Source: Spizellomyces punctatus DAOM BR117
Lineage: Eukaryota; Chytridiomycota; Chytridiomycetes; Spizellomycetales; Spizellomycetaceae
NCBI RefSeq assembly: GCF_000182565.1
Contig: NW_015971553.1
Coordinates: 1-64,000, forward strand
Direction: 5' to 3'
Length of the DNA stretch: 64,000 nucleotides
The notes under the pieces are model-generated. The model was given only the letters and a program-made list of their open reading frames with translations, was not told where the DNA came from and searched no databases. The position numbers and the translations under genes are program-made. Of the stretch, positions 36,246-47,200 are shown piece after piece. The stretch's first letter is position 1, and each line of letters starts with the position of its first letter.

Positions 36246-37959
36246 ATGTTTCCGTCATTTCGCAATTTCATACTGCTGTCGTCCTGCTTGTCTGCTCTCG
36301 CTGCCCCTCTAGAACCACCATCGGGAGTGCTCTTTGGTGCCTGGTTGGGTGAGTTTTCCACATGATTGCTGTTCCCATCTCGGTAGCATTCTGATCCAGA
36401 TAGGGGTCGGTAGACACGTCACCAGGAAGAGGCGATTCACCGCTATTGTTCAACAAGAGACTCGGCCAGAATGCTTCTCTCTTTCAAATGGCCCTCGACA
36501 TTCCTCTCAACCAATCCGCGCTTCCACCAACCCACTTTGTCGATGAGACAAATACAGATGCCATTCTATACTTGACCGTCTATCCTCAGAAGCTCCCTAC
36601 TTTCACGCCAACTGGAAATGAAGTGTATCAAGTTCTTGCGCCAGACCAAGTCGTGAATGACTTTGCAAAACAGATTGCTGATTGGGTCAAGAATGGACGT
36701 AGAACATTGATTCGGTTAGCGCCTGAGATGAACGGTACGCGTTAAAACATGACAATGCGCAGCCCTTTCTGACTGCGCAGCCCGTTCTGACCTCCACCCT
36801 GTAAAATTATAGGCGGCTGGAACGCCTATGGGCAACGTCCTGTCCAATACATCAATCTCTGGCGTCGTGTTGTAACTGCCGTCAGGAACGCAGTTGCACA
36901 GTATCCAAACTCTGTAGCGTTCATCTGGTCACCAAACATTGGCAGCGGATACCCATTTCCAAATGGCGGCTTCAATCCTTTTACTGCTCAGCCGTATAGT
37001 GCAGCAAATGCTGTCGATGCCGCGGAATTTGCCGCATTGGACACTAACAAGGACGGTGTGCTGGATAACAAGGATGATCCGTATCTCCCGTACTGGCCGG
37101 GAACAGAGTAAGAGGGGATGTTGATCAAGGGACTTTAGGCAGACGCTAAATTCATCTGCTTCCTTTTCAGATATGTCGATTGGGTTGGCATATCCATATA
37201 CTACTATGGATTGTAAGTGACTAAGCTGGCGCATGTGTCTAGTCTCTACCCTAGGCCTAATCTTTCCCCTTGACCCGTTTTCGCAGAACATTTCCATGGC
37301 AGGAGAATGCTATCCCACCCGCAGGCTTCTTTCAAGCCAGCATTGAAGGCCAATTCAATGGCGTCCAAGGATCCCTTCAAGGTGTAAATTTTTATCAGAC
37401 ATATTCGGGAGCCACAAGTCAGTTCAAAAAGCCAATGATCATTTCAGAGGTGAACCGTCATCACTCTTTGTTTGCAGAATCGATCGTTTGCTGACATGGC
37501 TGTGCTGTAAATTTCAAGACGGGTGCTGCGTTTCACACCTACCTCATCGCAAACAATGCGCCCGTTCCAGCAGGAGCGGGGAACCTCCCTGTCAAGCAAG
37601 CCTTTTGGCGGCAATTCATGACCAATGCCACATTCCTTGCCGCCCATCCCAACCTGAAAGGCATCTGCCTATTTGAATTCGAAAAGGCGGAGGAAACAAC
37701 CTGGCGCGACTTCCGAATTACCAACGACACAAACATTCTGTCGGCTTTTGTCCAAGACATCAATCAGCCAGACATTCGAAATTTGTACGTATTTGCAAAT
37801 AGGACTGAGAAGAAGATCGTCACGGATCCAAAGAACGGTGGACAGACGAGTCCCGGTGGCACTGCAGGCACGAGCGCAAGCGCAGCTGTGCAACTGGGTC
37901 GTAATGTAGGAATGGTTGTGATGCTTGCCATCTTAGGTGCCCTCTTCACAACGCTGTAG
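36246..37959 (+). CDS. GPI-anchored GH26 beta-mannanase-like glycoside hydrolase
   Basis: Six exons (36246-36348, 36432-36734, 36813-37107, 37171-37212, 37287-37449, 37519-37959) encode 448 aa. The protein has a signal peptide (MFPSFRNFILLSSCLSALAA), then GVLFGAWLGDSP, the usual start of a fungal GH26 domain. The acid/base Glu is in RLAPEMNGGWN near residue 133, and the nucleophile is Glu302 in MIISETGAAFH. GH26 enzymes hydrolyse beta-1,4-mannans or mixed-linkage glucans, so plant-wall or microbial mannan is the likely substrate. A canonical calcium loop, DTNKDGVLDNKD, is inserted near residues 212-223. The C-terminus is Gly/Ser/Ala-rich followed by a hydrophobic tail (MVVMLAILGALFTTL), as expected for GPI attachment, so the enzyme probably stays on the cell surface. 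The exon 1-2 join was chosen because it restores LGDSPLLFNKRLGQN. Confidence 0.82.
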
Positions 37960-38094
37960 ATACTCGAGCTATAATGATACTTTAGAACTTAATCTGCATG
38001 TATTTAGAAAGAGTAGCCGCTCTAGAAAAGGACATGAGCACCAGATAATATTACAAACTACCACGCAAAAGTATACCAGAGGGAGCCAAAAGGG

Positions 38095-39240
38095 TTATGT
38101 AGCGATATTCCCTCCATCTCCTTGCTCCCCCTCCTCAGCGCCACCCAAAACATCTGGCCCATCGAGTTGCAAATTGGCAAAGCCCGCCTGTAAAGCTTCC
38201 ACAATCCTATCCTGTTCTACATGATGATGAACCATGGAAAAATTCCTCCTCCACAGAGCCCGATGAGCCAAACATGTTACCTTGCGAATTCCACCCACAA
38301 AACCTAAATCGCCTGTATCACGAGGGTTTGGTTCCTGACTTCCATGCACACCCACCACAACGGAATACCAGGGCGAATGCGCGGGGTAATGGGGAAACGC
38401 GACCGTTATTCCTTCTTCGTCCTCCATGTCATCCTCGCCGTCCCCGCTTGCCGACATCCGGCTCACATACCCTCTCCACCAAGCCCACTGTTCGCGGGTA
38501 CCAAACCTCCATTGAATCTCCACTTCATCCCCGATTTCAAACCCCGGCCTTCCATCTGGACGAAGAGAGGTGAAGAATTCTCGAAAGTTTAGTTCTCTCG
38601 AGTCCCATTCCAATAGATCCTCTGGTATTCTTCGAAATCGATGACGCTCCGAGATAGGTATTCGCTCATCTACAAACTCTGGCAAATGGCTAACCTCTTC
38701 CGTTTCCTCGATTGGGCGATCTAATAGCCGAATCTTTCGACCTCGTCTCCACTGACTAATGATCAGTGGATTATAGGATATGCAAAACGTTTGGCTGCGT
38801 TTATCATACGTAGCAATTCCAGCAAACGCGGACATTTGGCGATCCACCAGGGACCCAAGTACTTGGAGACATCCGGAGTATCGTCCCCCGGCTATTAGCC
38901 TGTAAGCCTCCTTGTAGTCATTTGGTAAAAAGAACTGCCCGTGGTCAAGTACTTTGTGTGGATATGGGCACACATGTTCGTTACTGTTACTCCGTTCTTT
39001 ACCCTCCACAACACACTGCACAGGATCTGGTACTTCCACAAGTGGGATACTATGTTCGCATGTCCCGTCGTAGAAGAACCACGGCCAATCGGTTAGACAG
39101 AGGCGTTTCCAGTAGGTTTGAGAAGATGCGAGGCGATAAAAGAAATGTGAGGTTTGGGAAAGAAGGGCTAAGGATTGTGCAGGAAGGTATTCGAGAATGA
39201 GCAATAGCAGGGGGAAGGGATAATCGCTTAGCGATTGCAT
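38095..39240 (-). CDS. F-box protein of the plant/fungal At2g26850-like type
   Basis: An intronless 381-aa protein, starting at the first ATG (MQSLSDYPFPLLLLILEYLP). The N-terminal F-box has the pattern FPLLLLILEYLPAQSLALLS followed by YWKRLCLTDWPWFFYDG. The C-terminal domain is the distinctive one: PGFEIGDEVEIQWRFGTREQ, then WAWWRGYVSRM, FPHYPAHSPWYSVVV and DLGFVGGIRKVT, matching my recollection of a domain shared by certain plant F-box proteins and their fungal relatives. It would serve as an SCF substrate adaptor. The protein is convergent with the GH26 gene, the two stop codons being only about 135 bases apart. The Asp/Glu-rich loop (DGEDDMEDEEG) is low complexity. Substrate is unknown. 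Confidence 0.7.
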   Translation of the reverse strand: MQSLSDYPFPLLLLILEYLPAQSLALLSQTSHFFYRLASSQTYWKRLCLTDWPWFFYDGTCEHSIPLVEVPDPVQCVVEGKERSNSNEHVCPYPHKVLDHGQFFLPNDYKEAYRLIAGGRYSGCLQVLGSLVDRQMSAFAGIATYDKRSQTFCISYNPLIISQWRRGRKIRLLDRPIEETEEVSHLPEFVDERIPISERHRFRRIPEDLLEWDSRELNFREFFTSLRPDGRPGFEIGDEVEIQWRFGTREQWAWWRGYVSRMSASGDGEDDMEDEEGITVAFPHYPAHSPWYSVVVGVHGSQEPNPRDTGDLGFVGGIRKVTCLAHRALWRRNFSMVHHHVEQDRIVEALQAGFANLQLDGPDVLGGAEEGEQGDGGNIAT

Positions 39241-39516
39241 CTGGGTATGGGAGCTATCTCCCGCACGCAGTGACAGGCATGGGGGCTGAATCAGACGCCG
39301 AGTCACACAGCTCGTGCGCAGCAGCGGACACAGGTTCGAATCTGAAGAACAGATCTGGTAGTTATCCCATTGGTAGATCCACGATCCAACTGTAAACGGG
39401 ATTCTGCACTCATTGTAGGATAGCAAGTCTTATCGATTCAAAACAATGGGATACCATATATTTATATCACAGAAACGTCCAAAATCATTAGTTTTACACA
39501 ATTCAATTCCATCCTT

Positions 39517-40513
39517 TCAAAACGGGTTTGGATCATCAGGTCTCAATCCAGCCAACGTGTGATTGACATCCCGATGCTCTGCCTCATCTGCCCTCACAGC
39601 AGCTACTACGTCCCTCAATGTTGCATTTTCCTTTAGCCTCCAGTATTCTTTTGCAATGTCGGGTGCAGGGGTCGTTCCCCAGTGCTGGATCTTCCCTACT
39701 TCAATATCCTTCAAGCAGTTGGTGTAGGTGTGAACAGCTTCCTCTTCGAGGTATCCAACAAACCGATGGCAGGCACGAGGTGAGAGTATGTATGAGGCGA
39801 AGAAGAGGTTGAAAAAGACGCCTTGGCCCATGAGGACCATTGCTCGGAACAAAATGGAGGGCTGTTTCAATTTCATAAAAGTGAGGAGGTGCATCCGTTC
39901 ATTTTCTGCTTCCTCGAGGAGAGTGTGGACCCAGCCATTGTCGCGACGGAGCAGGCGGAGGGAGCGAAGGTGGCGCATCATGCCGCCAACCATGCCAGGA
40001 ACACCAGCGACGGTTTCGAGGAACACTGCTCAGAAGGAGGATTAATACATATTACCCTAGTTCAATATCAAAGATTGAAAACTCACCGATTCTATTCAAC
40101 CACTGCTTTTCAGTCATAACACCAATCTTATCCGAGTAATTCGTCGCGGTATCAAATCCGAACCTCATCAGCCGAACCAGGGCAAATGCAATCTGATCCC
40201 TCACCCCTGCCAGCTCTTTATGGGTGAATTTAACCGCTTCCAGTTCCTGTGGGGTATAAACCGGATGGCGAAGCATGTAAGTTTTCTTTTTTACGATATC
40301 CGGTTCCTGCTTCTGTTCCATTTTTCTCCATGTTGCAGCGTTGGGATCGGTGCCGAGCTTTGGATGAGGGCCGGTGACTGTTGGTGAGGCTGATACAGAT
40401 GCAGGAGTTGTGCTTTGGGTGCGGACTGGGCTCAGAAACGCAGAAGCAAGGAGACGGGACGAAGGGCGTAGGATGCTAGGATGAATGACAAGAGGACGTG
40501 ATAATGTCAACAT
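39517..40513 (-). CDS. AOX: Mitochondrial alternative oxidase
   Basis: Two exons, 40513-40087 and 40025-39517, encode 311 aa. The enzyme is a di-iron ubiquinol oxidase of the inner mitochondrial membrane that bypasses complexes III and IV. All ligand motifs are present: [20 protein letters not shown] and [12 protein letters not shown]. The N-terminus ([20 protein letters not shown]) is Arg/Ser-rich without acidic residues, a typical matrix-targeting signal. Two hydrophobic segments are expected, around [20 protein letters not shown] and upstream. The ATG at 40513 was preferred to a TTG 18 bases upstream. It lies among other minus-strand mitochondrial or acetate-related genes. Transcription in fungi is typically induced when the cytochrome chain is blocked (family knowledge). 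Confidence 0.93.
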
Positions 40514-40599
40514 TATGGTGGTAGTTGACAATGTATTTAAAAAGAAAAAAGTTATCTAATTCTTTAAAATGCTTTGAAAAGCGTTTTGCAGCACACTGT

Positions 40600-40607
40600 T
40601 TATATAA
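40600..40607 (-). promoter_or_regulatory. TATA box candidate of the alternative oxidase gene
   Basis: TATATAA-type sequence on the minus strand about 88 bases upstream of the oxidase ATG. Position and sequence are consistent with a core promoter; no experimental support. Confidence 0.35.
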
Positions 40608-40912
40608 CCATTCACCATCCGAAAATACCCGACGACAACAAAATGCAATACAATACCTGGAAAACATTGCAAGTCAAAAATAGGTGAGTCACCGCGCTTA
40701 ACTCTGTTGAATGACTCCGCTTGAACAGCCACATTTGTGAACCCGCATGCACGTACGCGTCTCGGACCCAACGGGACCAGATACACTTTGAATATTTGAT
40801 GACTTCTCGGAGGTTTAAAGAAAATAAATTGTCCAGCAATCCTTATTATAAAACTTTAAACGGACAATATCCGAAAAGATATCCAAACGATAGAATGTAC
40901 TCTCGGTTAGGT

Positions 40913-41889
40913 TTACACCTTGAGGTCTTCTGTCATGTTGGGCCTGGCCTTTTGGTGAACGTAAGCACCGACTGGTAAGACCTCTTTTCCGTGGGCAGTG
41001 TTGATGACTACGGCTGCGGAAGAGTACCACGCACAAAACGCAGTGATCAGTCCGAACCAGCCGCCAGCTCGGGTCGTTCCTTCGCTTGGTCTAAAGTCGA
41101 ACGATATAGATATGGGATGAACGCTGGATAATTCACAATGCTACAATCATAAATACGTACGCAAGTGCTCCAATGGTGAGAAGAAGAAATGTCATGGAAA
41201 GAAAGAAAAAGACAGAGAAAACCGCCTTGGATACTCGATACGCAGCGAACGTCATGTAAACGGTAAAGACAGTCCATCCAAGTAGGTAGAGACCAGTTGC
41301 ATCTGACACGTTGAGAGAGCTTGCTGCCAATGTGGGCACAATCAAGTATACATATGCACTAAACACCATTCGAGTTAGACCATGATTGTGATCATTGCTA
41401 ACAGAATGAGATCATTGCACTCACGCAAAGCTCATCCAAAAGCACCCGTACGAAGTGAACGCGGTTGCACCAAACGTGTTACTGCAAATGTAAACGAACA
41501 TGAGCACTGTACTTCCCACGAGTACATGTTAAAGCAAGAGTTTCAACCAACCTCGTCTGAAACTCCCACATTCCCGCCGCAAACTGCGCGATTCCACCAT
41601 AAAACAACGCCAAGGGCAATACAACAGGCTCCAAACGCTTATCAATAAAGACTCCAGCATTAAAGCAGGACAGCACAAAGGTAGTCAAGGCAAAGGACCC
41701 CAATCCAAGCGGACCAGGATTGCCGAGACCGGAAGCAGGCGCCGGAGGCGGTGGAGGAGCGGCAATGCGATTAAGTAGCTCCTCGAATTGCTCATGTGTA
41801 AAGTTGTATGGACGGTTCAGAGTGTTGGAGTCCATTTCGACAATAGTATCGTGCCTTGGGTTGGCCTTGTTGTACATTGTATCGGTCAT
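40913..41889 (-). CDS. Acetate/ammonium-type transporter, GPR1/FUN34/YaaH family
   Basis: Four exons, 41889-41552, 41481-41425, 41358-41161 and 41090-40913, encode 256 aa. The family signature is NPGPLGLGSFALTTFVLSCF in exon 1, following a cytosolic, Pro-rich N-terminal tail (APPPPPAPASG). Further helices are VVLPLALFYGGIAQFAAGM, FGATAFTSYGCFWMSFA, SSLNVSDATGLYLLGWTVFT and the terminal GGWFGLITAFCAWYSSAAVV. Six transmembrane helices are expected. Yeast relatives Ady2/Ato1-3 and Yarrowia Gpr1 take up acetate, and some export ammonium. A C-terminal motif, GKEVLPVGAYVHQK, resembles the LPV tail of fungal members. It lies immediately upstream of alternative oxidase in the same orientation; joint carbon-source regulation is possible but inferred. 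Confidence 0.9.
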
Positions 41890-42946
41890 TGTAACGTGCA
41901 AACTAGAGGACAGACGCACACACACACAAAGAGGAAGACTGGCAGGAATCAAAGTGGAATGTATTGGAACAGGCAGTCAACAGCGAGAGGGAAACAGCCA
42001 AACGCTTGCTCCTCTTTATATCGCGATGCTCTCCATCCTGATTCTGAATTGGATGCCCTCCCTTACTCCCTTTTCCTTGGCTTCACCTTCACCGCAGAAA
42101 TGGGAAAATCCCAACCAACACCAAACAAACCTTTTTTTTTCACGCCTCCCTCCAACATCTCCCCTGCACACACAACACTCAGACATCCATCCCCCATCGA
42201 CCCCCGCGGAGGGTGAAGGGCGCCTTTACTCCTACTCGCAGCGATCGTCACTATTCCCTAGTTTTCCAACACTTTTCCAAAATAAACGCACTTAGACGCA
42301 ATCTAAAAGCAAAAGACACTCCAAAGGATGTGTCACACCAAATAATGTCATCTTGGTCGCGTGAGGTGTGACATAAGTGAGACAACATCCAAGACACAAT
42401 AAAGTGGGTATTTGTTTATGACTGGATGAGGTGGAACGCAGGCACATATTTGGCTTATTGCTTATGGCCTTACGTTATGGCATTGCTTAACACATCATTT
42501 TTACCTTGGAGACCTGCCAGCTCATCCATCTAGGGAGCCTTTGTAATAAGAAGATGACATCCTTTGTAATGTGTGAGATGGATACTGTAATACAGCGCAA
42601 AATGAGATGGAGAAAGTCGTCCTTCCTGTTAGACCGTCATCACTGTAACTAATGCATGAGTGATGTTGTCTAACGAACTCGATGGATGTTTCCTGATATT
42701 GGCTCTATCACTATGAGGACCAGTTTGGGGCCTAATAGGAAACAATGCGATTGAGATGGTGGGACTCACATTCAGACAGGGTAGCTGCTCATTACAGGGG
42801 CGATCACTAAATATACTGGTTGTTGGTGGGATCACATTTCTTGTTAGATATATATGTCGGCCATGAATGCTATTAACAGCAGCGCAAAAAAAACTATACA
42901 AAAAGGGCAGGCAAATTCACCGCCCCCACATAGCAGCTACATACAA
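41890..42946. other. Intergenic upstream of the acetate transporter
   Basis: About 1.06 kb. Contains a CA run near 41918-41932 and a Ct/Pyr-rich stretch at 42040-42250. No gene was recognised on either strand. Confidence 0.35.
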
Positions 42947-43891
42947 TCATTCTTGGGGAATGCGTCTCTCGGCAAATTTACGGGTTTGATCACGAAGTTT
43001 GTCAATAGGTGCGACAGGGAGCCCAGCTATGAAATAGATTGAAGAATTAGAAAAAGGTTGCCGCGCATGCAAAAGAAGACAGGAGAACGTTGTGCCAAAG
43101 AGGAACTCACCAAGGACTTCCAATGTAGGTGGCTTGTCGGGTGCATGGGGATGAGGATGAGTGGGGGAAATCGCTTTCCGACGCAAAAATGCTTTGGACA
43201 AGTCGATCCGTTCCGGTTCTGGGATAACCTTTGCGATTTCGGGTAATTCCTTGGTCTCTTCCTCAGTAGCATGCTCCTTCAGCACTCGCATAACGTTATT
43301 GAGCGTCTCATCAAACCCCTTGTCACCAACCCGCATTTTGTCGAGTTTCAACAAGAGTTTTTTGACTTCAAAGTGATCTTGACGGAGATGATCTGCAATG
43401 TGTTCGCCACTTCCTAGAATATTTCTTTCTTCGATCAACTATATAGAGTGCATGTCAGATACAGAATATCCAAGTGGTTCACAACTGTCGACGATTGCTG
43501 GCTCCTACCGGATAGACAACGGTCTCCTCCGCAATAGAGTGCTGGGCTACTTCACGGATCAGCTCATTGATAATTGCCTATGTGTGTTGTCATTCCAATT
43601 AAGAACAACTGTTCGAATATTATTGATAGAACGCTTAATTTTCTGTACCTGTTGTTCTTCAGCATTGCCTGCATTCTTTTTATACCGATCATACAGCTCT
43701 TCAAATGACCTATGATCGTTCTTGATCAAGACCTCAACAGGTTTACGGGCGGTAAAACTCTCTGCTGCCTGATTCTTTTGGGGAAATGTGGTATTGAACC
43801 GAACTGTTGCTGCAGCGGTTGGACGCAAGATGTGTGCGGGGATGCGTAATACACTTGGACGAGCTGTGAGGATGAAGCGCCTGGAAAGCAT
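42947..43891 (-). CDS. Mitochondrial hemerythrin-like (HHE cation-binding) protein
   Basis: Four exons, 43891-43649, 43577-43509, 43438-43111 and 43026-42947, encode 239 aa. The second exon is only 69 nt. The N-terminus (MLSRRFILTARPSVLRIPAH) is basic and lacks acidic residues, as a matrix-targeting signal. The HHE domain has the usual four-helix ligand pattern: LIKNDHRSFEELYDRY, AQHSIAEETVVYPLIEE, HIADHLRQDHFEVKKLL and LKEHATEEETKELPEI. Hemerythrin-like proteins bind a di-iron (or other metal) centre and may sense or carry oxygen, store iron or respond to nitric oxide; which applies here is unknown. The Pro/His-rich TAPDKPPT-type linker precedes the short C-terminal exon. Its neighbours encode alternative oxidase and chitin synthase. 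Confidence 0.85.
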
Positions 43892-43960
43892 TGCTATGTT
43901 CGTTGTTTGAAAAGAAGTGAGTGCGATGGAGAAGGGGGATATTGTCAAAGTGTGAAGGGT

Positions 43961-43967
43961 TTTATAT
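43961..43967 (-). promoter_or_regulatory. TATA box candidate of the hemerythrin-like gene
   Basis: A GATATAAA sequence on the minus strand lies about 70 bases upstream of the ATG at 43891. The distance is plausible for a core promoter; nothing else supports it. Confidence 0.3.
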
Positions 43968-44297
43968 CATTTGAACTGTTTTGTTACGCGATCATCTTGA
44001 CGCGGATGCAACGTCATTGATTTGCAACTCGCGCGTATTCAGTCGCATCAATTCACGCAGCATTCCTGGTAGCGGCTATCCATCACTGTTGAGCAAAAGG
44101 CCCCAACTTTAACATCAGCCTGCAAAGGTTTTGTGACTACAGCCGGGAGCCGACAAGAAAGTATACATCGAGTATCTGATATGGCACATGTAGTACTTAG
44201 TATGCATCTGGGCTGATGTGTATTACTTTTAAAAACATAGTGAAATCTCTGATGTTGCTCCCGGGCCCAAATGGCCCTTCATTTGTTCTTTTCAATT
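43968..44297. other. Intergenic between hemerythrin-like and chitin synthase genes
   Basis: About 330 bases. Probably the 5' region of the hemerythrin-like gene and the 3' UTR of the chitin synthase gene; no gene or repeat recognised. Confidence 0.35.
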
Positions 44298-47200
44298 TTA
44301 CAGTCTTCCTGTAACAATGGCCTCAACATAATCGCTGATAAACTGCCTCTTCTCACTCAAATCAGTTCCAAAGAAGCTGCCTAATTCTTCTCTTACTTTC
44401 CGTTTTGTGAGCGTGTGCAGATCGGATATGGCAATGATGTACCGAATGCGCTCGACAATATCCTCGTCTGTAGGGAATCCTCCAGTCCAGGTACCACTAT
44501 CTTGAATGGTCTCTGCTGATTTACTCTTACTCAATAGCTGATCTGACGATTGAGTTGCATCAGGAATGATTAATTGACTAGGAGGACAAGACGGCGGGAT
44601 ATCGACAGCAATGCCAGGCAGACGATCGAGAGCCATGTCGGAACGGAAGAGCGCAGAGTTCCGGAGGTTGTTAATTGCGCGCGGTGCGGGAGGGCGAGGT
44701 TCACCTTCCGAACCAGAGCTGGAGGCGGCATAGTAACTTGGGGCATACTGAGAAGGTTCATAGTATGACATTGGGCCTTGCTGTAATCCGTCGAGCGAAC
44801 GCCTGGCCTCGATATGGGGGATGTATGAGCGGCGGTGGTCCCCGGCGTATGACGGCTCATAGGGCGACGCCGGACCCACACTGGAACCATACATCCCCCC
44901 CGGCCCACCATACGCAGAAGAAGGACGGGTATAATGAGCAGGACCCTGCGAGAACTGCGAATTTGCCGATCGCACAGACGCTCTCCTCCTAACATTTCCT
45001 TGCCCTTGACCCACGGCAACATTGGAAATGCTGTAAGCTGACACTGGGCGTCCATTAGGTCGGCCGTTCTGTGAATGTGGTGCACTGTTGTATCCTCCAT
45101 ATGCAACACTGTATCCATTTTCAGAAGCACCGTACTCGGACATGCCCATCGCAGCCTCGTCCTCTTGAGCCTTTTGCATCAAAATACCTTCATAGTCCTC
45201 CCACTTCATAAGTGGAATGATGCTAGGATCAAATGTCTCACCATCGCCACCGTGTGAGTCTTTTCCGCTTGCTCCAGCGATACGACGCGTATTTCCCCAC
45301 GAGAAATCATCAAAATGCCAGAAAGAATACAGCGGTAGCCAAAACGAAAAGACTGGCATGGCCAAAATGTTGATGATCATCCACCCAACATGTTGGTACT
45401 CTCGTTTTATGATAAAAATGATCGCCTGAAGTCCGTACGCGACACCCAGCATGATGAGGGAAATGATCGGGGGTTCCTGTGCCTCAATGGCAGCATAGAT
45501 GAGGTAGACAAGGTAGCCAGTCGTAGCAGGCATAATCAGCGTCGCGAACAAATCGAGGAACACCACAAAGCGCATGGAAAAGATCATACAACCGCAAAGC
45601 TGCGGCAGGAACAATAGCTCAAAGAGATTGTGAATCGTAGAATTGATCCATCGACGACGCTGGGAGAGAAGAATGGACATTTGGTCCGGAACGATTGTCA
45701 AACATTTCGCATCTGCCGTGAACTTTGTCCTGTACTCGGGGAAATATTTGAGCATCAGCGTTGTCAAGTACCGATCTTCCCCCAATGACAGTAGATTCTT
45801 TTTGTGAAGCGTGTCGACCTTGTTCTCCTCATAATCGTGGATAATATCGTTGCTAATCAGTAGAGGAATCTTTTTCTCAGGTGTTCGAATACGGTACATG
45901 GAAAAACAACCAGGAAGACAAGTGACACTTCCGAACAATGATTCGAAAGCCTTTGCCATGTGGTGACTGATGTAGTATTCGTACACTTGCATCATGGTCA
46001 CCCAGGATTGTTTCTCGTTGGCAATTTTCGTTTCACCACAGATGCCCATGATCTTTCCATCGTGTATCATGCAAGCCACCAACCGGTTAAGAGAGTCCGG
46101 AACGACCTCGGTGTCAGCGTCGACCATGAGGATATATTCGTACAGGTAAGGGTGAACACCGATAATGTTTTTCATATGGTGATACATTTCAAGGTCCAGA
46201 GGTGTCATGGGGGATCGATAGTGCACCTTGTTCAAGAACTTCATCAAAATCATTTGAGAGTCTCGTTTACCGCGATTACCAGGCTTTGTAGTTTCCGTTT
46301 CTTTGCCGCATTTGACAACAACAATGAAGGGAATCGCCCGAGCTTGAATGTGATACAGACCGGAATAGATCTTTGCCTTATTGTGACCTTTGGATCCTTC
46401 TGCGATGGCAACGTAATCTTTAGTTTCTGGCTGTTGAACGTTCCTGTCCACACCGAGGATGTCGAGAACAAGGTCTGGGGTGGGACGATCGTTCCCAGCA
46501 CCCTGTACAATACCATCCGCCACAATAAACAACAATTTACGTGTGTCATCATACTCCAGTAGCGAGAGGGAATTGATCGTCTTCTTTAGTGAATCCTCGC
46601 CTTCCGTATAACAAGGCACCTGCATGATGACGAACCTGTCGTGGTTTTCGGGTTGTCGCTTCGAACCGAGTTGTAGAGCAGCCAAGAACTTTATCACAAG
46701 GATAAATACCATGACACCTGTACATCCGTAGAGAATGTACTCTGATGCATGACAAGCAGCGGCCGATATACGATCGTCAACGACTCCCACAAAAAACTGG
46801 TTGTCAAGACATTTCATCCAGCTAGGGTCGATACGATTTGCAATCAGAGAGGCATCTTTGCCTCGGTAGTACGCTAGATAATCAAGGAGATCCGAAGGGA
46901 ATAGAGAACGTATCCAGGAATCTGCTTTCAACAGTTCAGTCACATCGTAGAACCTCCCGTTGATGAGTATCCATGCGTCCGTGTCTTTAGCATGATCGTA
47001 TACGGTATTTCTGTTATAGGCAAGAGAAGCGACTCGATATATGGGGAATGTGACCGTTTCCTTATACACATTGACGCTATCGTCCAACTTCCATGTGTCA
47101 TGACAATAACCAGTCGTGAAGCCTGTCTTGAGGCATGTCGTGTTGGTTGGAAGGTCTGGAGGAGTGCCCGATGGCTGCGGACAACTCTTGTGCAAAGCAC

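Noticed and set aside
35800-36361. Minus-strand open frames upstream of the GH26 gene
   Set aside because: They overlap the GH26 promoter and first exon in antisense and have no recognisable domain.
39300-39345. tRNA-like TTCGAATC segment
   Set aside because: No matching acceptor stem, D arm or anticodon arm flank it; it lies in the 5' region of the F-box gene.
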